Shown: positions 46,983 to 55,160 of the stretch, piece by piece
Layout of the letters: each line of letters opens with the position of its first letter
How positions within the stretch are numbered: position 1 is the first letter of the stretch
DNA from: Pseudoalteromonas luteoviolacea
GTDB lineage: Bacteria; Pseudomonadota; Gammaproteobacteria; Enterobacterales; Alteromonadaceae
Length of the DNA: 64,000 nucleotides
Reading direction: 5' to 3'
Assembly: GCF_000814765.1 (NCBI RefSeq)
Contig: NZ_JWIC01000004.1
Coordinates: forward strand, 310,001 to 374,000
The notes under the pieces: model-generated
Database searches by the model: none
Seen by the model: the letters and a program-made list of their open reading frames with translations, nothing else
What the model was told of the DNA's origin: nothing
Position numbers and translations under genes: made by a program

Positions 46983-49154
46983 ATGGGAAAGAAAAACAAA
47001 TTTTTATCTTGGTTGGGGTTTGGTAAATCCGATAAAGAACAAGCCGAGCGTGAAGAAGCAGCGCGTCTAGCCACAGAGCAAGCTGAGCGTGAAGAAGCAG
47101 AGCGTCTAGCCAAAGAGCAGGCTGAGCGTGAAGAAGCAGAACGCCTAGCGAAAGAGCAGGCAGAGCGTGAAGAAGCTGAGCGTCTAGCCAAAGAGCAAGC
47201 CGAGCGTGAAGAAGCAGCGCGTCTAGCCAAAGAGCAGGCAGAGCGTGAAGAAGCTGAGCGTCTAGCCAAAGAGCAAGCTGAGCGTGAAGAAGCAGAGCGT
47301 CTAGCCAAAGAGCAGTCGGAGCGTGAAGAAGCAGAGCGTCTAGCCAAAGAACAGGCAGAGCGTGAAGAAGCTGAGCGTTTAGTAAAAGAACAGGCAGATC
47401 GTGAAGAAGCTGAGCGTTTAGCCAAAGAGCAGGCAGAGCGTGAAGAAGCTGAGCGTCTAGCCAAAGAGCAAGCCGAGCGTGAAGAAGCAGAGCGTCTAGC
47501 CAAAGAGCAGGCAGAGTGTGAAGAAGCTGAGCGTTTAGCCAAAGAGCAAGCCGAGCGTGAAGAAGCTGAGCGTCTAGCCAAAGAGCAAGCCGAGCGTGAA
47601 GAAGCAGAGCGTCTAGCCAAAGAACAAGCTGAGCGTGAAGAAGCTGAGCGTCTAGCCAAAGAGCAAGCCGAGCGTGAAGAAGCAGAACGTTTAGCCAAAG
47701 AACAAGCTGAGCGTGAAGAAGCAGCGCGTCTAGCCAAAGAACAGGCAGAGCGTGAAGAAGCAGAACGCCTAGCCAAAGAGCAGGCAGAGCGTCTAGCCAA
47801 AGAGCAGGCAGAGCGTGAAGAAGCTGAGCGTTTAGCCAAAGAGCAGGCAGAGCGTGAAGAAGCTGAGCGTTTAGCCAAAGAGCAGGCAGAGCGTGAAGAA
47901 GCTGAGCGTTTAGCCAAAGAGCAGGCAGAGCGTGAAGAAGCTGAGCGTTTAGCCAAAGAACAGGCAGAGCGTGAAGAAGCAGAACGTCTAGCCAAAGAAC
48001 AAGCTGAGCGTGAAGAAGCAGCGCGTCTAGCGAAAGAACAGGCAGAGCGTGAAGAAGCAGAACGTTTAGCCAAAGAACAGGCAGAGCGTGAAGAAGCAGA
48101 ACGTTTAGCCAAAGAACAGGCAGAGCGTGAAGAAGCAGAACGTCTAGCGAAAGAACAGGCAGAGCGCGAAGAAGCTGAGCGTCTAGCCAAAGAGCAAGCT
48201 GAAGCAGAAAAGCCAAAGAAGAAAGGCTTTTTTGCACGCTTAAAACAGGGACTTCTTAAAACAAAAGAAAATATTGGTTCTGGTTTTGCGTCAATTTTCC
48301 GCGGCAAGAAAATTGATGATGACTTATTTGAGGAACTAGAAACTCAGTTATTAACCGCTGACTTGGGTGTTGAAACCACCATGAAGCTGATTGATAATCT
48401 GACTGATGCTGCAGATCGCAAGCAGTTAAAAGATGGTGATGCGCTGTACGAATTGATGAAAAGTGAAATGGCTGAGATCTTAAAGGATGCTGAGCAACCA
48501 CTAGAAATCAATACAGGCAAAAAACCATATGTGATTTTAATGGTCGGTGTGAATGGTGTCGGTAAAACGACCACAATCGGTAAAATGGCAAAACAGTTCC
48601 AGTCACAAGGTAAGTCTGTGATGCTTGCAGCAGGAGATACATTCCGAGCGGCAGCTGTAGAGCAGTTACAAGTATGGGGCGAGCGTAACGATATTCCAGT
48701 GGTCGCTCAGCATACCGGTGCGGACAGTGCGTCAGTGGTATTTGATGCGTTTCAAGCGGCTCAAGCCCGAAATGTGGATGTGCTGATCGCTGATACGGCG
48801 GGTCGTTTACAAAACAAAGATAACCTGATGCAAGAGCTTGAAAAAATTGCACGAGTAATGAAAAAGCTTGACCCAGATGCACCCCATGAAGTGATGCTGA
48901 CGATTGATGCAGGTACGGGTCAAAATGCCATTAGTCAGGTTAAACTATTTGACCAAGCAGTGGGTTTAACTGGTATCACGCTAACTAAATTAGATGGTAC
49001 TGCAAAAGGTGGTGTTATTTTCGCCGTTGCTGATCAATTTAAAATTCCAATTCGCTATATCGGTGTGGGTGAAGGTATCGATGACTTGAGAACGTTCAAG
49101 AGCGATGATTTTATCGAGGCGTTATTTAGCCAAGATGATGAACAGAAAAGTTAA
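46983..49154 (+). CDS. ftsY: Signal recognition particle receptor FtsY with giant 13-residue repeat
   Basis: FtsY is the membrane-associated SRP receptor GTPase that delivers inner-membrane proteins to SecYEG. The start at ATG 46983 gives 723 residues; E. coli has 497. After [20 protein letters not shown], residues 21-405 are 29 full copies plus one 8-residue partial copy of [13 protein letters not shown]. The N domain starts with FFARLKQGL near 412. The G domain is intact: [10 protein letters not shown] near 522, [34 protein letters not shown] and a normal C-terminus. The usual acidic A domain is thus replaced by a charged, presumably helical, array. The ribosome site is weak; TTG 46977 is an alternative. 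Confidence 0.96.
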   Translation: MGKKNKFLSWLGFGKSDKEQAEREEAARLATEQAEREEAERLAKEQAEREEAERLAKEQAEREEAERLAKEQAEREEAARLAKEQAEREEAERLAKEQAEREEAERLAKEQSEREEAERLAKEQAEREEAERLVKEQADREEAERLAKEQAEREEAERLAKEQAEREEAERLAKEQAECEEAERLAKEQAEREEAERLAKEQAEREEAERLAKEQAEREEAERLAKEQAEREEAERLAKEQAEREEAARLAKEQAEREEAERLAKEQAERLAKEQAEREEAERLAKEQAEREEAERLAKEQAEREEAERLAKEQAEREEAERLAKEQAEREEAERLAKEQAEREEAARLAKEQAEREEAERLAKEQAEREEAERLAKEQAEREEAERLAKEQAEREEAERLAKEQAEAEKPKKKGFFARLKQGLLKTKENIGSGFASIFRGKKIDDDLFEELETQLLTADLGVETTMKLIDNLTDAADRKQLKDGDALYELMKSEMAEILKDAEQPLEINTGKKPYVILMVGVNGVGKTTTIGKMAKQFQSQGKSVMLAAGDTFRAAAVEQLQVWGERNDIPVVAQHTGADSASVVFDAFQAAQARNVDVLIADTAGRLQNKDNLMQELEKIARVMKKLDPDAPHEVMLTIDAGTGQNAISQVKLFDQAVGLTGITLTKLDGTAKGGVIFAVADQFKIPIRYIGVGEGIDDLRTFKSDDFIEALFSQDDEQKS
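47043..48197 (+). repeat. 39-base tandem repeat array within ftsY (29 full copies plus one 24-base partial)
   Basis: The 1155-base block consists of in-frame 39-base units: 19 full units (47043-47783), one 24-base truncated unit (47784-47807) and 10 full units (47808-48197). Units differ mainly at silent sites, with a few replacements (AAR for AER in units 1, 5, 18 and 25, SER in 8, VKEQ in 9, ADR in 10, AEC in 13). Units 20-22 are identical and unit 23 differs by one base, which points to recent local duplication. There are no spacers, so it is not a CRISPR array. Confidence 0.97.
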
Positions 49155-49156
49155 AA

Positions 49157-49192
49157 GCAAAAAAGCGCCCGACTAATCGAGGCGCTTTTTCT
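49157..49192 (+). terminator. Intrinsic terminator after ftsY
   Basis: AAAAAGCGCC pairs with GGCGCTTTTT, with an inner CGA/TCG extension (about 49160-49190). The T-run is included in the 3' arm. It lies 38 bases before ftsE, so ftsE-ftsX may be transcribed partly from read-through or their own promoter. Confidence 0.88.
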
Positions 49193-49229
49193 CTATAAGG
49201 ACAGAGCATACGCATTTTGTAGGTCGTAT

Positions 49230-49934
49230 ATGATTAAATTCGAACAAGTAAGCAAAACTTACCCTGGAGGTCACAGAGCGCTCGAGAAAGTGAGCTTTGA
49301 GCTTGGCAAAGGTGAGCTCGCATTTTTAACTGGTCACAGTGGCGCGGGGAAAAGCACCTTGTTAAAGCTGATCAGTTTAATGGAGCGTCCGTCAGCAGGG
49401 AGGGTATCCATCAACGATGTTGACCTAAATAGCATCTCTAACCGCCAAGTCCCTTTTGTTCGCCGAGATATTGGCATTATATTTCAGAATCACCGACTGC
49501 TGGAGCGTTACAACATCTTTGATAATGTTGCTTTGCCGCTCGTTATTGAAGGGACGCATCGTAAGCACATTACTAAGCGGGTACATGCTGCGCTGGATAA
49601 AGTGGGTCTGTTAGATAAGGTAAAATGTCAACCGAGCACATTGTCTGGCGGTGAGCAGCAACGGGTAGGCATTGCGAGAGCCATTGTTAATTCACCTCCT
49701 CTTTTGCTCGCCGATGAGCCGACTGGTAACCTAGACCCAGAATTATCTATGGAAATCTTAACCCTGTTTGAAGACTTCAACCGTCACGGTACTTCGGTCT
49801 TAATTGCGACCCATGATTTGGGGCTCATTGCTCGCATGAAGTATCGCAGTTTGACGCTGGACCACGGACGTATGCTACAAGACCCTTTGGCTGTTGATCC
49901 TTTAAAAGGTGACTTTATAGGAGATTCGTTATGA
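49230..49934 (+). CDS. ftsE: Cell-division ABC-type ATPase FtsE
   Basis: FtsE is the cytoplasmic ATPase of FtsEX, which controls septal peptidoglycan hydrolases through EnvC and joins the divisome. The 234-residue protein has Walker A TGHSGAGKST near 35, Q-loop IIFQNHRLL, signature LSGGEQQR near 139, Walker B LLLADEPTGNLD near 159 and H-loop ATHD. The stop overlaps the ftsX start (ATGA). Slightly longer than E. coli FtsE (222). Confidence 0.97.
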   Translation: MIKFEQVSKTYPGGHRALEKVSFELGKGELAFLTGHSGAGKSTLLKLISLMERPSAGRVSINDVDLNSISNRQVPFVRRDIGIIFQNHRLLERYNIFDNVALPLVIEGTHRKHITKRVHAALDKVGLLDKVKCQPSTLSGGEQQRVGIARAIVNSPPLLLADEPTGNLDPELSMEILTLFEDFNRHGTSVLIATHDLGLIARMKYRSLTLDHGRMLQDPLAVDPLKGDFIGDSL

Positions 49935-50917
49935 GTTTGCTATTTAAAGGGCGCGGTAATCAGGTTAATAGTCAGGATAAATCGCTGTTTTTAAAGTTGT
50001 ATTTTTTTGTTATTACGATATTTCGTCATGGTGTACATAGCTTAGGCGAAATGTGGCGTACGCCTATGGCATCAATAATGACCATATTAGTATTGGGGTT
50101 AAGCTTAACTTTGCCGACCACTTTATATGTTGTCGTTAAAAACGTACAAAAAGTCAGTAGTGGTTTTCAAGAGGCGGCGGAGATTTCATTATTCGTTAAA
50201 GAAGAGATCACCGAGCAAGAGACGCAAACATTAGTTAAACGATTAGCTCTCTATCCGGAAGTGGACTCTGTCAGCTTTATTTCTCGCTCTGAGGCGCTAA
50301 CAGAGTTCAAGCAAATCTCTGGGTTTGGGCAAGCGCTGGATTATTTAGAAGAAAACCCGCTACCAAGCGTGGTTTTGGTCACACCAACTAAACGTCATCG
50401 AGGTGCAGAAAGTGCTCAGGTACTGCTTGAAAAGCTACAAGGAGAGCGTGAGGTCGAGTTTGGAAAGTTGGATATTGAGTGGCTTGAGCGTTTGAATGCA
50501 CTATTAGGGCTGTTGAAAGAAAGTGTATTTACCGTTGGTTTGCTACTGCTCAGTGCGGTTGTTCTGATTATTGGTAACACTATTCGCTTGTCTATTATGG
50601 ATAAAAAAGAAGAGATACAAGTGTTGAAGCTTGTCGGGGCGACCAATACTTTTATTCACACTCCTTTCCTATGGACTGGGATTTGGTATGGAGTTGTCGG
50701 TGGCTTAGTTGCTTTTATATGTGTTGTACTGATGCTTTGGTGGCTGGAATCTGCTGTATCGCTGGTTGTGGGTGTGTATCAGAGTAACTTTGTATTAGAA
50801 GGTTTAAATCTGTCAGAGCTGTTTTCTTTACTCTTGTTAGCAATTTCTTTGGGCTTTATCGGCTCTTACCTTTCTGTACAAAAATATATTCGTGAAATTG
50901 AACCTGAGAAGGTCTGA
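49931..50917 (+). CDS. ftsX: Cell-division membrane protein FtsX
   Basis: FtsX is the membrane half of FtsEX. The 328-residue protein has a cytoplasmic N-terminus, a first helix near 53-72 (MTILVLGLSLTLPTTLYVVV), a periplasmic loop of about 100 residues, and three C-terminal helices near 195-217, 243-268 and 293-315. The last part contains IQVLKLVGATNTFI and ends in VQKYIREIEPEKV. It overlaps ftsE by 4 bases. Length is comparable with E. coli FtsX (352). Confidence 0.95.
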   Translation: MSLLFKGRGNQVNSQDKSLFLKLYFFVITIFRHGVHSLGEMWRTPMASIMTILVLGLSLTLPTTLYVVVKNVQKVSSGFQEAAEISLFVKEEITEQETQTLVKRLALYPEVDSVSFISRSEALTEFKQISGFGQALDYLEENPLPSVVLVTPTKRHRGAESAQVLLEKLQGEREVEFGKLDIEWLERLNALLGLLKESVFTVGLLLLSAVVLIIGNTIRLSIMDKKEEIQVLKLVGATNTFIHTPFLWTGIWYGVVGGLVAFICVVLMLWWLESAVSLVVGVYQSNFVLEGLNLSELFSLLLLAISLGFIGSYLSVQKYIREIEPEKV

Positions 50918-51056
50918 TTTTCATTTTTAGCAGACTGTGTTGTCATCAGTCTGCTTGCCTTTTTTCTGTCTGCTTCAATCTGTTAAATTTTACAGTTGAT
51001 AAATTTCTTTAAAATCAATATCTTATTTATTCATTTATTGTTAATAATAAAAAGCT

Positions 51057-51116
51057 TGATTTTTAGGCTAGAAAAGTAGTAGATTTCAGTTAGCACTCTA
51101 AGGGTTAGAGTGCTAA
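51057..51116 (+). promoter_or_regulatory. rpoH promoter with perfect CIRCE operator
   Basis: TTAGCACTC (51090-51098), a 9-base spacer and GAGTGCTAA (51108-51116) form a perfect CIRCE inverted repeat, the binding site of the heat-shock repressor HrcA. A promoter with TTGATT (51057-51062), 17-base spacer and TAGATT (51080-51085) places the transcription start within the left arm. Repression of rpoH by HrcA is predicted. The CIRCE match is exact; the promoter match is moderate. Confidence 0.92.
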
Positions 51117-51149
51117 AATAAACGAAAGAATTTATCACTGAGGTGAAAA

Positions 51150-52013
51150 ATGAGTAAAGACACATATGCAATGGCATTAACAGTTGGACAGCAAAGTGCG
51201 AGTATCGAAGGATACCTGCAAGCTGTGAGCACGATTCCTATGCTGGACGCTGAAAAGGAACATAAGCTTGCTACACGTCTTCATGAAAATGGCGACCTAG
51301 ATGCCGCAAAACAGCTCATTATGTCTCACCTCAGGTTTGTAGCACACATTGCTAAAAGTTACTCAGGCTATGGCCTGCCGCAAGCTGACCTTATCCAAGA
51401 AGGTAATATTGGCTTGATGAAAGCGGTCAAACGTTTCAACCCAACAGTGGGCGTGCGACTAGTCTCGTTTGCAGTGCACTGGATTAAAGCTGAAATTCAT
51501 GAGTATGTGCTTAAAAACTGGCGCATCGTCAAAGTTGCGACAACAAAAGCACAACGTAAACTGTTTTTTAACCTGCGTAAGAATAAAAAGCGTCTTGGTT
51601 GGTTTAATCAAGAAGAGGTGAGCACTGTAGCTTCTGAGCTCGGTGTCAGTGAAAAAGAAGTCCGTGAGATGGAGTCGCGTATGAGCGGCCAAGATATGGG
51701 CTTCGATTTAGGGTCAGATGAAGATGAAGGGACGCAAAGCAGCAACTTTTCACCAGTTCAGTATCTCGCTGATTCAAACAGTGACATTGCTGAAGTAATT
51801 GAAGAAGAGCAGTATCAGCAGCAAGCACAAAATCGTTTGCTGGCGGCAATGAAGACGCTAGATGAGCGTTCTCAGGATATTGTAGCAGCGAGATGGTTAG
51901 CGGAAGATAAGGCGACACTGCAAGACTTGGCTGACAAATATAGTGTTTCTGCTGAACGCGTTCGCCAGCTTGAGAAGTCGGCTATGAAAAAGCTGCAAGC
52001 AGCGATGAGCTAA
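51150..52013 (+). CDS. rpoH: Heat-shock sigma factor RpoH (sigma-32)
   Basis: RpoH directs RNA polymerase to chaperone and protease promoters after heat shock. The 287-residue protein (E. coli 284) contains the RpoH box [18 protein letters not shown] near 131, region 2 with [19 protein letters not shown] and [17 protein letters not shown], and region 4.2 [28 protein letters not shown] precedes the ATG by five bases. Transcription is likely controlled by HrcA through the CIRCE site just upstream, besides any usual translational thermosensor. It follows ftsX by 232 bases, the standard ftsYEX-rpoH order. Confidence 0.97.
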   Translation: MSKDTYAMALTVGQQSASIEGYLQAVSTIPMLDAEKEHKLATRLHENGDLDAAKQLIMSHLRFVAHIAKSYSGYGLPQADLIQEGNIGLMKAVKRFNPTVGVRLVSFAVHWIKAEIHEYVLKNWRIVKVATTKAQRKLFFNLRKNKKRLGWFNQEEVSTVASELGVSEKEVREMESRMSGQDMGFDLGSDEDEGTQSSNFSPVQYLADSNSDIAEVIEEEQYQQQAQNRLLAAMKTLDERSQDIVAARWLAEDKATLQDLADKYSVSAERVRQLEKSAMKKLQAAMS

Positions 52014-52035
52014 GCGTTAACGCATTCAAGATTTT

Positions 52036-52070
52036 TAAATACCGCTCCAGTTATGGGGCGGTATTTTTTT
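52036..52070 (+). terminator. Intrinsic terminator of rpoH
   Basis: AATACCGCTCC pairs with GGGGCGGTATT (one G-U) around a short loop, followed by TTTTTTT up to 52070. Confidence 0.9.
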
Positions 52071-52147
52071 GTGTCATAAAAAATTGAGCTTACAAGTGTA
52101 CGCTTATTTGATTATAATGCATCGATCAAGTTTTAGGAGCGCTGAGT

Positions 52148-52858
52148 TTGTTAGCTTTATTACGAATTTTGGCAATGGCCATATTTATTATTATGAGTTG
52201 TATTTTTGGATTGGCACTGTGTATTGTAAGACCTTTCCATCGCAACAATGTGCACGTTATCGCCTCTTGGTTTGGCTCTATGGCCAAGGTAATCGGGGTT
52301 GAGTTAGTGATAGACAGAGCACCAGAAGTGGCTGAGGTTGGCCCTGCACTGTACGTTGCAAACCACCAGAATAACTATGACTTATTTACCTTGCCTGCTG
52401 TGGTACCGCAAAACACTGTCAGTATGGGTAAAAAAAGCCTTAAGTGGATCCCGTTTTTTGGTCAGCTTTATTGGCTCTCTGGCAATATTTTAATTGACCG
52501 TGCAAATCGCTCTAAAGCGGTGGGTACGTTAGATAAAGCGGTTGAGAAGATCAAACAAAAAGGCTTATCACTGTGGATGTTTCCCGAAGGGACGCGCAGC
52601 TATGGACGTGGCCTTTTACCATTTAAAACCGGTGCTTTTCACGCTGCAAAAAATGCTCAAGTGCCAATTATTCCAGTCTGCATGAGTTCAACGAAAGATA
52701 AAATTAAGCTTAATCGCTGGAACAACGGCAAAGTTTATATTTCAATGCTGGCACCGATTAAGTTATCAGAGGATTGCTCGGCAAGAGAGCATGCGGTGCG
52801 CATTCATGCTAAGATGGCCGATAAAATCGCACAATTAGATAAAGGTGAGAAAAGCTGA
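52148..52858 (+). CDS. plsC: 1-acyl-glycerol-3-phosphate acyltransferase PlsC
   Basis: PlsC adds the second acyl chain to make phosphatidic acid at the inner membrane. The 236-residue protein has an N-terminal membrane helix (about 3-28) and the acyltransferase motifs NHQNNYD near 72 (HX4D catalytic box), GNILIDRANR near 115, FPEGTRSYGRG near 146 and VPIIPVC near 174. A TTG start behind GGAG aligns with the start of E. coli PlsC; no ATG fits better. The stop overlaps the rraB start (TGATG). Confidence 0.94.
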   Translation: MLALLRILAMAIFIIMSCIFGLALCIVRPFHRNNVHVIASWFGSMAKVIGVELVIDRAPEVAEVGPALYVANHQNNYDLFTLPAVVPQNTVSMGKKSLKWIPFFGQLYWLSGNILIDRANRSKAVGTLDKAVEKIKQKGLSLWMFPEGTRSYGRGLLPFKTGAFHAAKNAQVPIIPVCMSSTKDKIKLNRWNNGKVYISMLAPIKLSEDCSAREHAVRIHAKMADKIAQLDKGEKS

Positions 52859-53193
52859 TGGAAAATTGGCAAGAGATCAGTGAAGACATTGTTGAGTCGC
52901 TTCTTGAAGACGGCTCCAATCCAGAAAAGCTGTATGAGGTTGAGCATCACTTTGTATGTGAAAACTTTGATAAGCTGGAAGAGGCCGCATTAGCTGCATT
53001 TAAACTGGGTTATGATGTTGAAGAGCCAGCTGAGCTAGAGCTGGAAGACGGTGGTAAAATATGGGGCTTTGATATTGTTGTTGAAGCTGAATTAAACGCC
53101 GAAGTTATCCTGGAAGACGTGACTAAGTTGGTTGCAATTGCAGAGCAAACTGGCGTTGAATATGATGGTTGGGGTACCTACTTCCAAGACTAA
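52858..53193 (+). CDS. rraB: Ribonuclease E inhibitor RraB
   Basis: RraB binds RNase E and modulates mRNA decay. The 111-residue acidic protein shares with E. coli RraB the stretches ESLLEDGSNPEKLYEVEHH, AFKLGYDVEEPAELELEDG and VEYDGWGTYFQD. It lacks the longer acidic tail of E. coli RraB (138 residues) that follows the WGTYF motif. Its start overlaps the plsC stop by one base, so the two are co-translated. Confidence 0.92.
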   Translation: MENWQEISEDIVESLLEDGSNPEKLYEVEHHFVCENFDKLEEAALAAFKLGYDVEEPAELELEDGGKIWGFDIVVEAELNAEVILEDVTKLVAIAEQTGVEYDGWGTYFQD

Positions 53194-53344
53194 TTCAGTC
53201 AGGTAGCACCCTTTGAGAAAGAAATGGACTTCTCTCTATCTATTTTTCTAATCCTTTATTCTTGTATTTTGATCTTATAGTAGACAATTTTGTCGTAACT
53301 ATGCATATTATTGCGTTTGATTAAAAAAGCTTCTCTTAGGAACC

Positions 53345-54622
53345 ATGCACGCAACAATTCCCATTAGTGAACTTGTACCAGGTATGTTTGTGGACAGTGT
53401 TCATAAATTAAGATCTGATGCAGATATTAAATTAAAGTCACGAGGGATGGTGCGTAATTCGGCGATAATCACACAGCTCGAAGCGGATGGTGTTTTAGAA
53501 CTCAATATTGATATTACGCAAAGCCAGGTGCCTGTACCTGAGCGTTTTATCAAGACGGATGCCGCCAATAGCACAATAACACACAGCGTACAGAGAGCAT
53601 CATCGTCTCAGGCTGAAACGCCAGACACTGAAATAGAGCAGGACACCGATGCGCTGTTAACTTCAGTAGGAACGAATCCGCTGCCCACCGCTGAAGTCTT
53701 TTCTGAAGCGTTGAATCAATTTGAAATGCAGAATAAAAAGCTGCAACTGATCTATGGCAATATTCTCGGTGGCGAAGCACTACAGATGCATTTGGTCAAT
53801 GACATCAGTAAAGAGATTGTGTCGTCAGTGACTCAAAATAGTAATGTTATGGCGATTTTAACCCGTCTCAAAGACAAACGTGGGTTTAGTTGGCGTCATA
53901 TGATCAACTGCACAATCTTGATGACCATTTTTGCTAAATATCTGGGCCTGAAGCCTCATGTGGTAGAACAAATGGCGATGGCTGCGATGCTGCATGACAT
54001 CGGCAGGAGTAAGGTGCCGCAAAGTATTCAGGAGAAGACGACTCCGCTGAGTGACAATGAAACGCGCTATATGCAAAGACATGTTGCTTATTCTGTGGCG
54101 ATGGTTAAAGAGGAAAAGGGAATAACCCCTTTGATGATAGACATGATTGTAAATCATCATGAGCGCCTAGATGGCAGTGGTTTTCCACGGGGACTTGAGC
54201 AAGATAAGTTAAGTAAAGCTGCACGTGTTATGGCCATTGTCGATACCTATGCAACGTTAACAACGGATCAGCCAGCAATGAAGGCCATAGAGCCTGTGCA
54301 TGCTCTGCGCTTTTTGTTATCTAACAAAGACCAGTTTGATGCGGTATTGGTGCAAAAGTTTATCAAGTGTATTGGGATACACCCCGTTGGCACATTAGTA
54401 AAGCTGACCAATGACCGTTTAGGGTTGGTAATGGCGGGTAATGAAGGCTCACCTACATCACCGATTGTTCGCGTGTTTTATAACGTGAAACACATGCATC
54501 AAATTACACTGAAAGATGTCGATCTCAGTGCCACAAATGATATTAAAATTGTGTCAAATGTGAGACCAATCGACTACCAGATTAATTTATCCCGTCTGTT
54601 GCAAGAGAATTTGCTTGTTTAG
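53345..54622 (+). CDS. HD-GYP domain c-di-GMP phosphodiesterase
   Basis: The 425-residue protein has an N-terminal DUF3391 domain (ISELVPGMFVDSVHKL near 6-21), then an HD-GYP domain from about 160. The metal-binding HD is in AMLHDIGRSKVP near 218, and HHERLDGSGFPRG near 265 is the GYP motif with Phe for Tyr. Such proteins hydrolyse c-di-GMP to pGpG or GMP. A C-terminal region with about 90 residues follows. AGGA precedes the ATG. Its last 41 bases overlap the convergent gene at 54582. Confidence 0.9.
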   Translation: MHATIPISELVPGMFVDSVHKLRSDADIKLKSRGMVRNSAIITQLEADGVLELNIDITQSQVPVPERFIKTDAANSTITHSVQRASSSQAETPDTEIEQDTDALLTSVGTNPLPTAEVFSEALNQFEMQNKKLQLIYGNILGGEALQMHLVNDISKEIVSSVTQNSNVMAILTRLKDKRGFSWRHMINCTILMTIFAKYLGLKPHVVEQMAMAAMLHDIGRSKVPQSIQEKTTPLSDNETRYMQRHVAYSVAMVKEEKGITPLMIDMIVNHHERLDGSGFPRGLEQDKLSKAARVMAIVDTYATLTTDQPAMKAIEPVHALRFLLSNKDQFDAVLVQKFIKCIGIHPVGTLVKLTNDRLGLVMAGNEGSPTSPIVRVFYNVKHMHQITLKDVDLSATNDIKIVSNVRPIDYQINLSRLLQENLLV

Positions 54623-54905
54623 CCTGCTTGCAACGTTTTAACCTTTGTACCTTGGCTGAGAGCAGTGCACCTGCAAGACAGCTAGACATCAATACAATCC
54701 AAAGCAAGGTGCCTTTTTCACTATGCAGAGCAAGGCAACAACAAGCCAAAGCAAATAGCGCAGCGATGATGGCGCCTAACCAGTAATGGTTTACTGGGTT
54801 GTCACACTGGCCGGCGCGCTGGCACGCACAATAGTTTGCTTTACATAAACAGTACACGCTGACGCCTGAAAACAGCAGCGCTGCCATAATCAATAACACC
54901 ATCAT
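54582..54905 (-). CDS. Cys-rich three-helix membrane protein with Fur box, unknown
   Basis: The 107-residue protein starts at ATG 54905, with GAGGAG seven bases upstream. Three membrane segments are visible (about 2-22, 42-61 and 66-83). Between the first two lies a loop with CLCKANYCACQRAGQCDN, five cysteines in CxC...CxC...C spacing, suited to metal or cluster binding. A near-perfect Fur box lies 62 bases upstream at 54967, so iron-starvation induction is predicted. It overlaps the end of the HD-GYP gene (convergent). No family was recognised. Confidence 0.68.
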   Translation of the reverse strand: MMVLLIMAALLFSGVSVYCLCKANYCACQRAGQCDNPVNHYWLGAIIAALFALACCCLALHSEKGTLLWIVLMSSCLAGALLSAKVQRLKRCKQAKQANSLATDGIN

Positions 54906-54966
54906 GATTATTCTCCTCACTTGAATGGCAAAGAGTATATGTGAAACTCGCACATGGTTCAATGAT

Positions 54967-54985
54967 ATTGAGAATTAGTCTCATT
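54967..54985 (-). promoter_or_regulatory. Fur box upstream of the Cys-rich membrane protein
   Basis: ATTGAGAATTAGTCTCATT contains TGAGAAT-T-AGTCTCA, a 7-1-7 inverted repeat with one mismatch, close to the GAGAAT/ATTCTC form of Fur boxes used in Shewanella relatives. It is 62 bases before 54905 and 176 before the FadL gene, so the minus-strand gene is the more likely target. Confidence 0.68.
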
Positions 54986-55160
54986 TATAGTTGTGTGATG
55001 AATGTTTAATTTCTGGTCTGACTTGTTATTAAAAGTAATTAAAAGCTTTTATTTTACGCAATTGGTGGGTTAAAAGTGTCAAAGTTGAGGATTTTTAATT
55101 CGGTTTTCTGTAGTGTGTCAAACCATTAATTTTATTGCGGTTAGAAATTAAGAGGCAAGA

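Noticed and set aside
47043-48197. Possible CRISPR-like repeat array
   Set aside because: The 39-base units are directly adjacent with no spacers and are in frame inside ftsY.
46973-48307. Two long minus-strand frames (444 and 418 codons) across the ftsY repeat
   Set aside because: They are open only because the 39-base repeat keeps antisense frames free of stops. They give low-complexity Ser/Arg/Ala or Leu/Ala repeats and have no family similarity, while the plus strand encodes FtsY.
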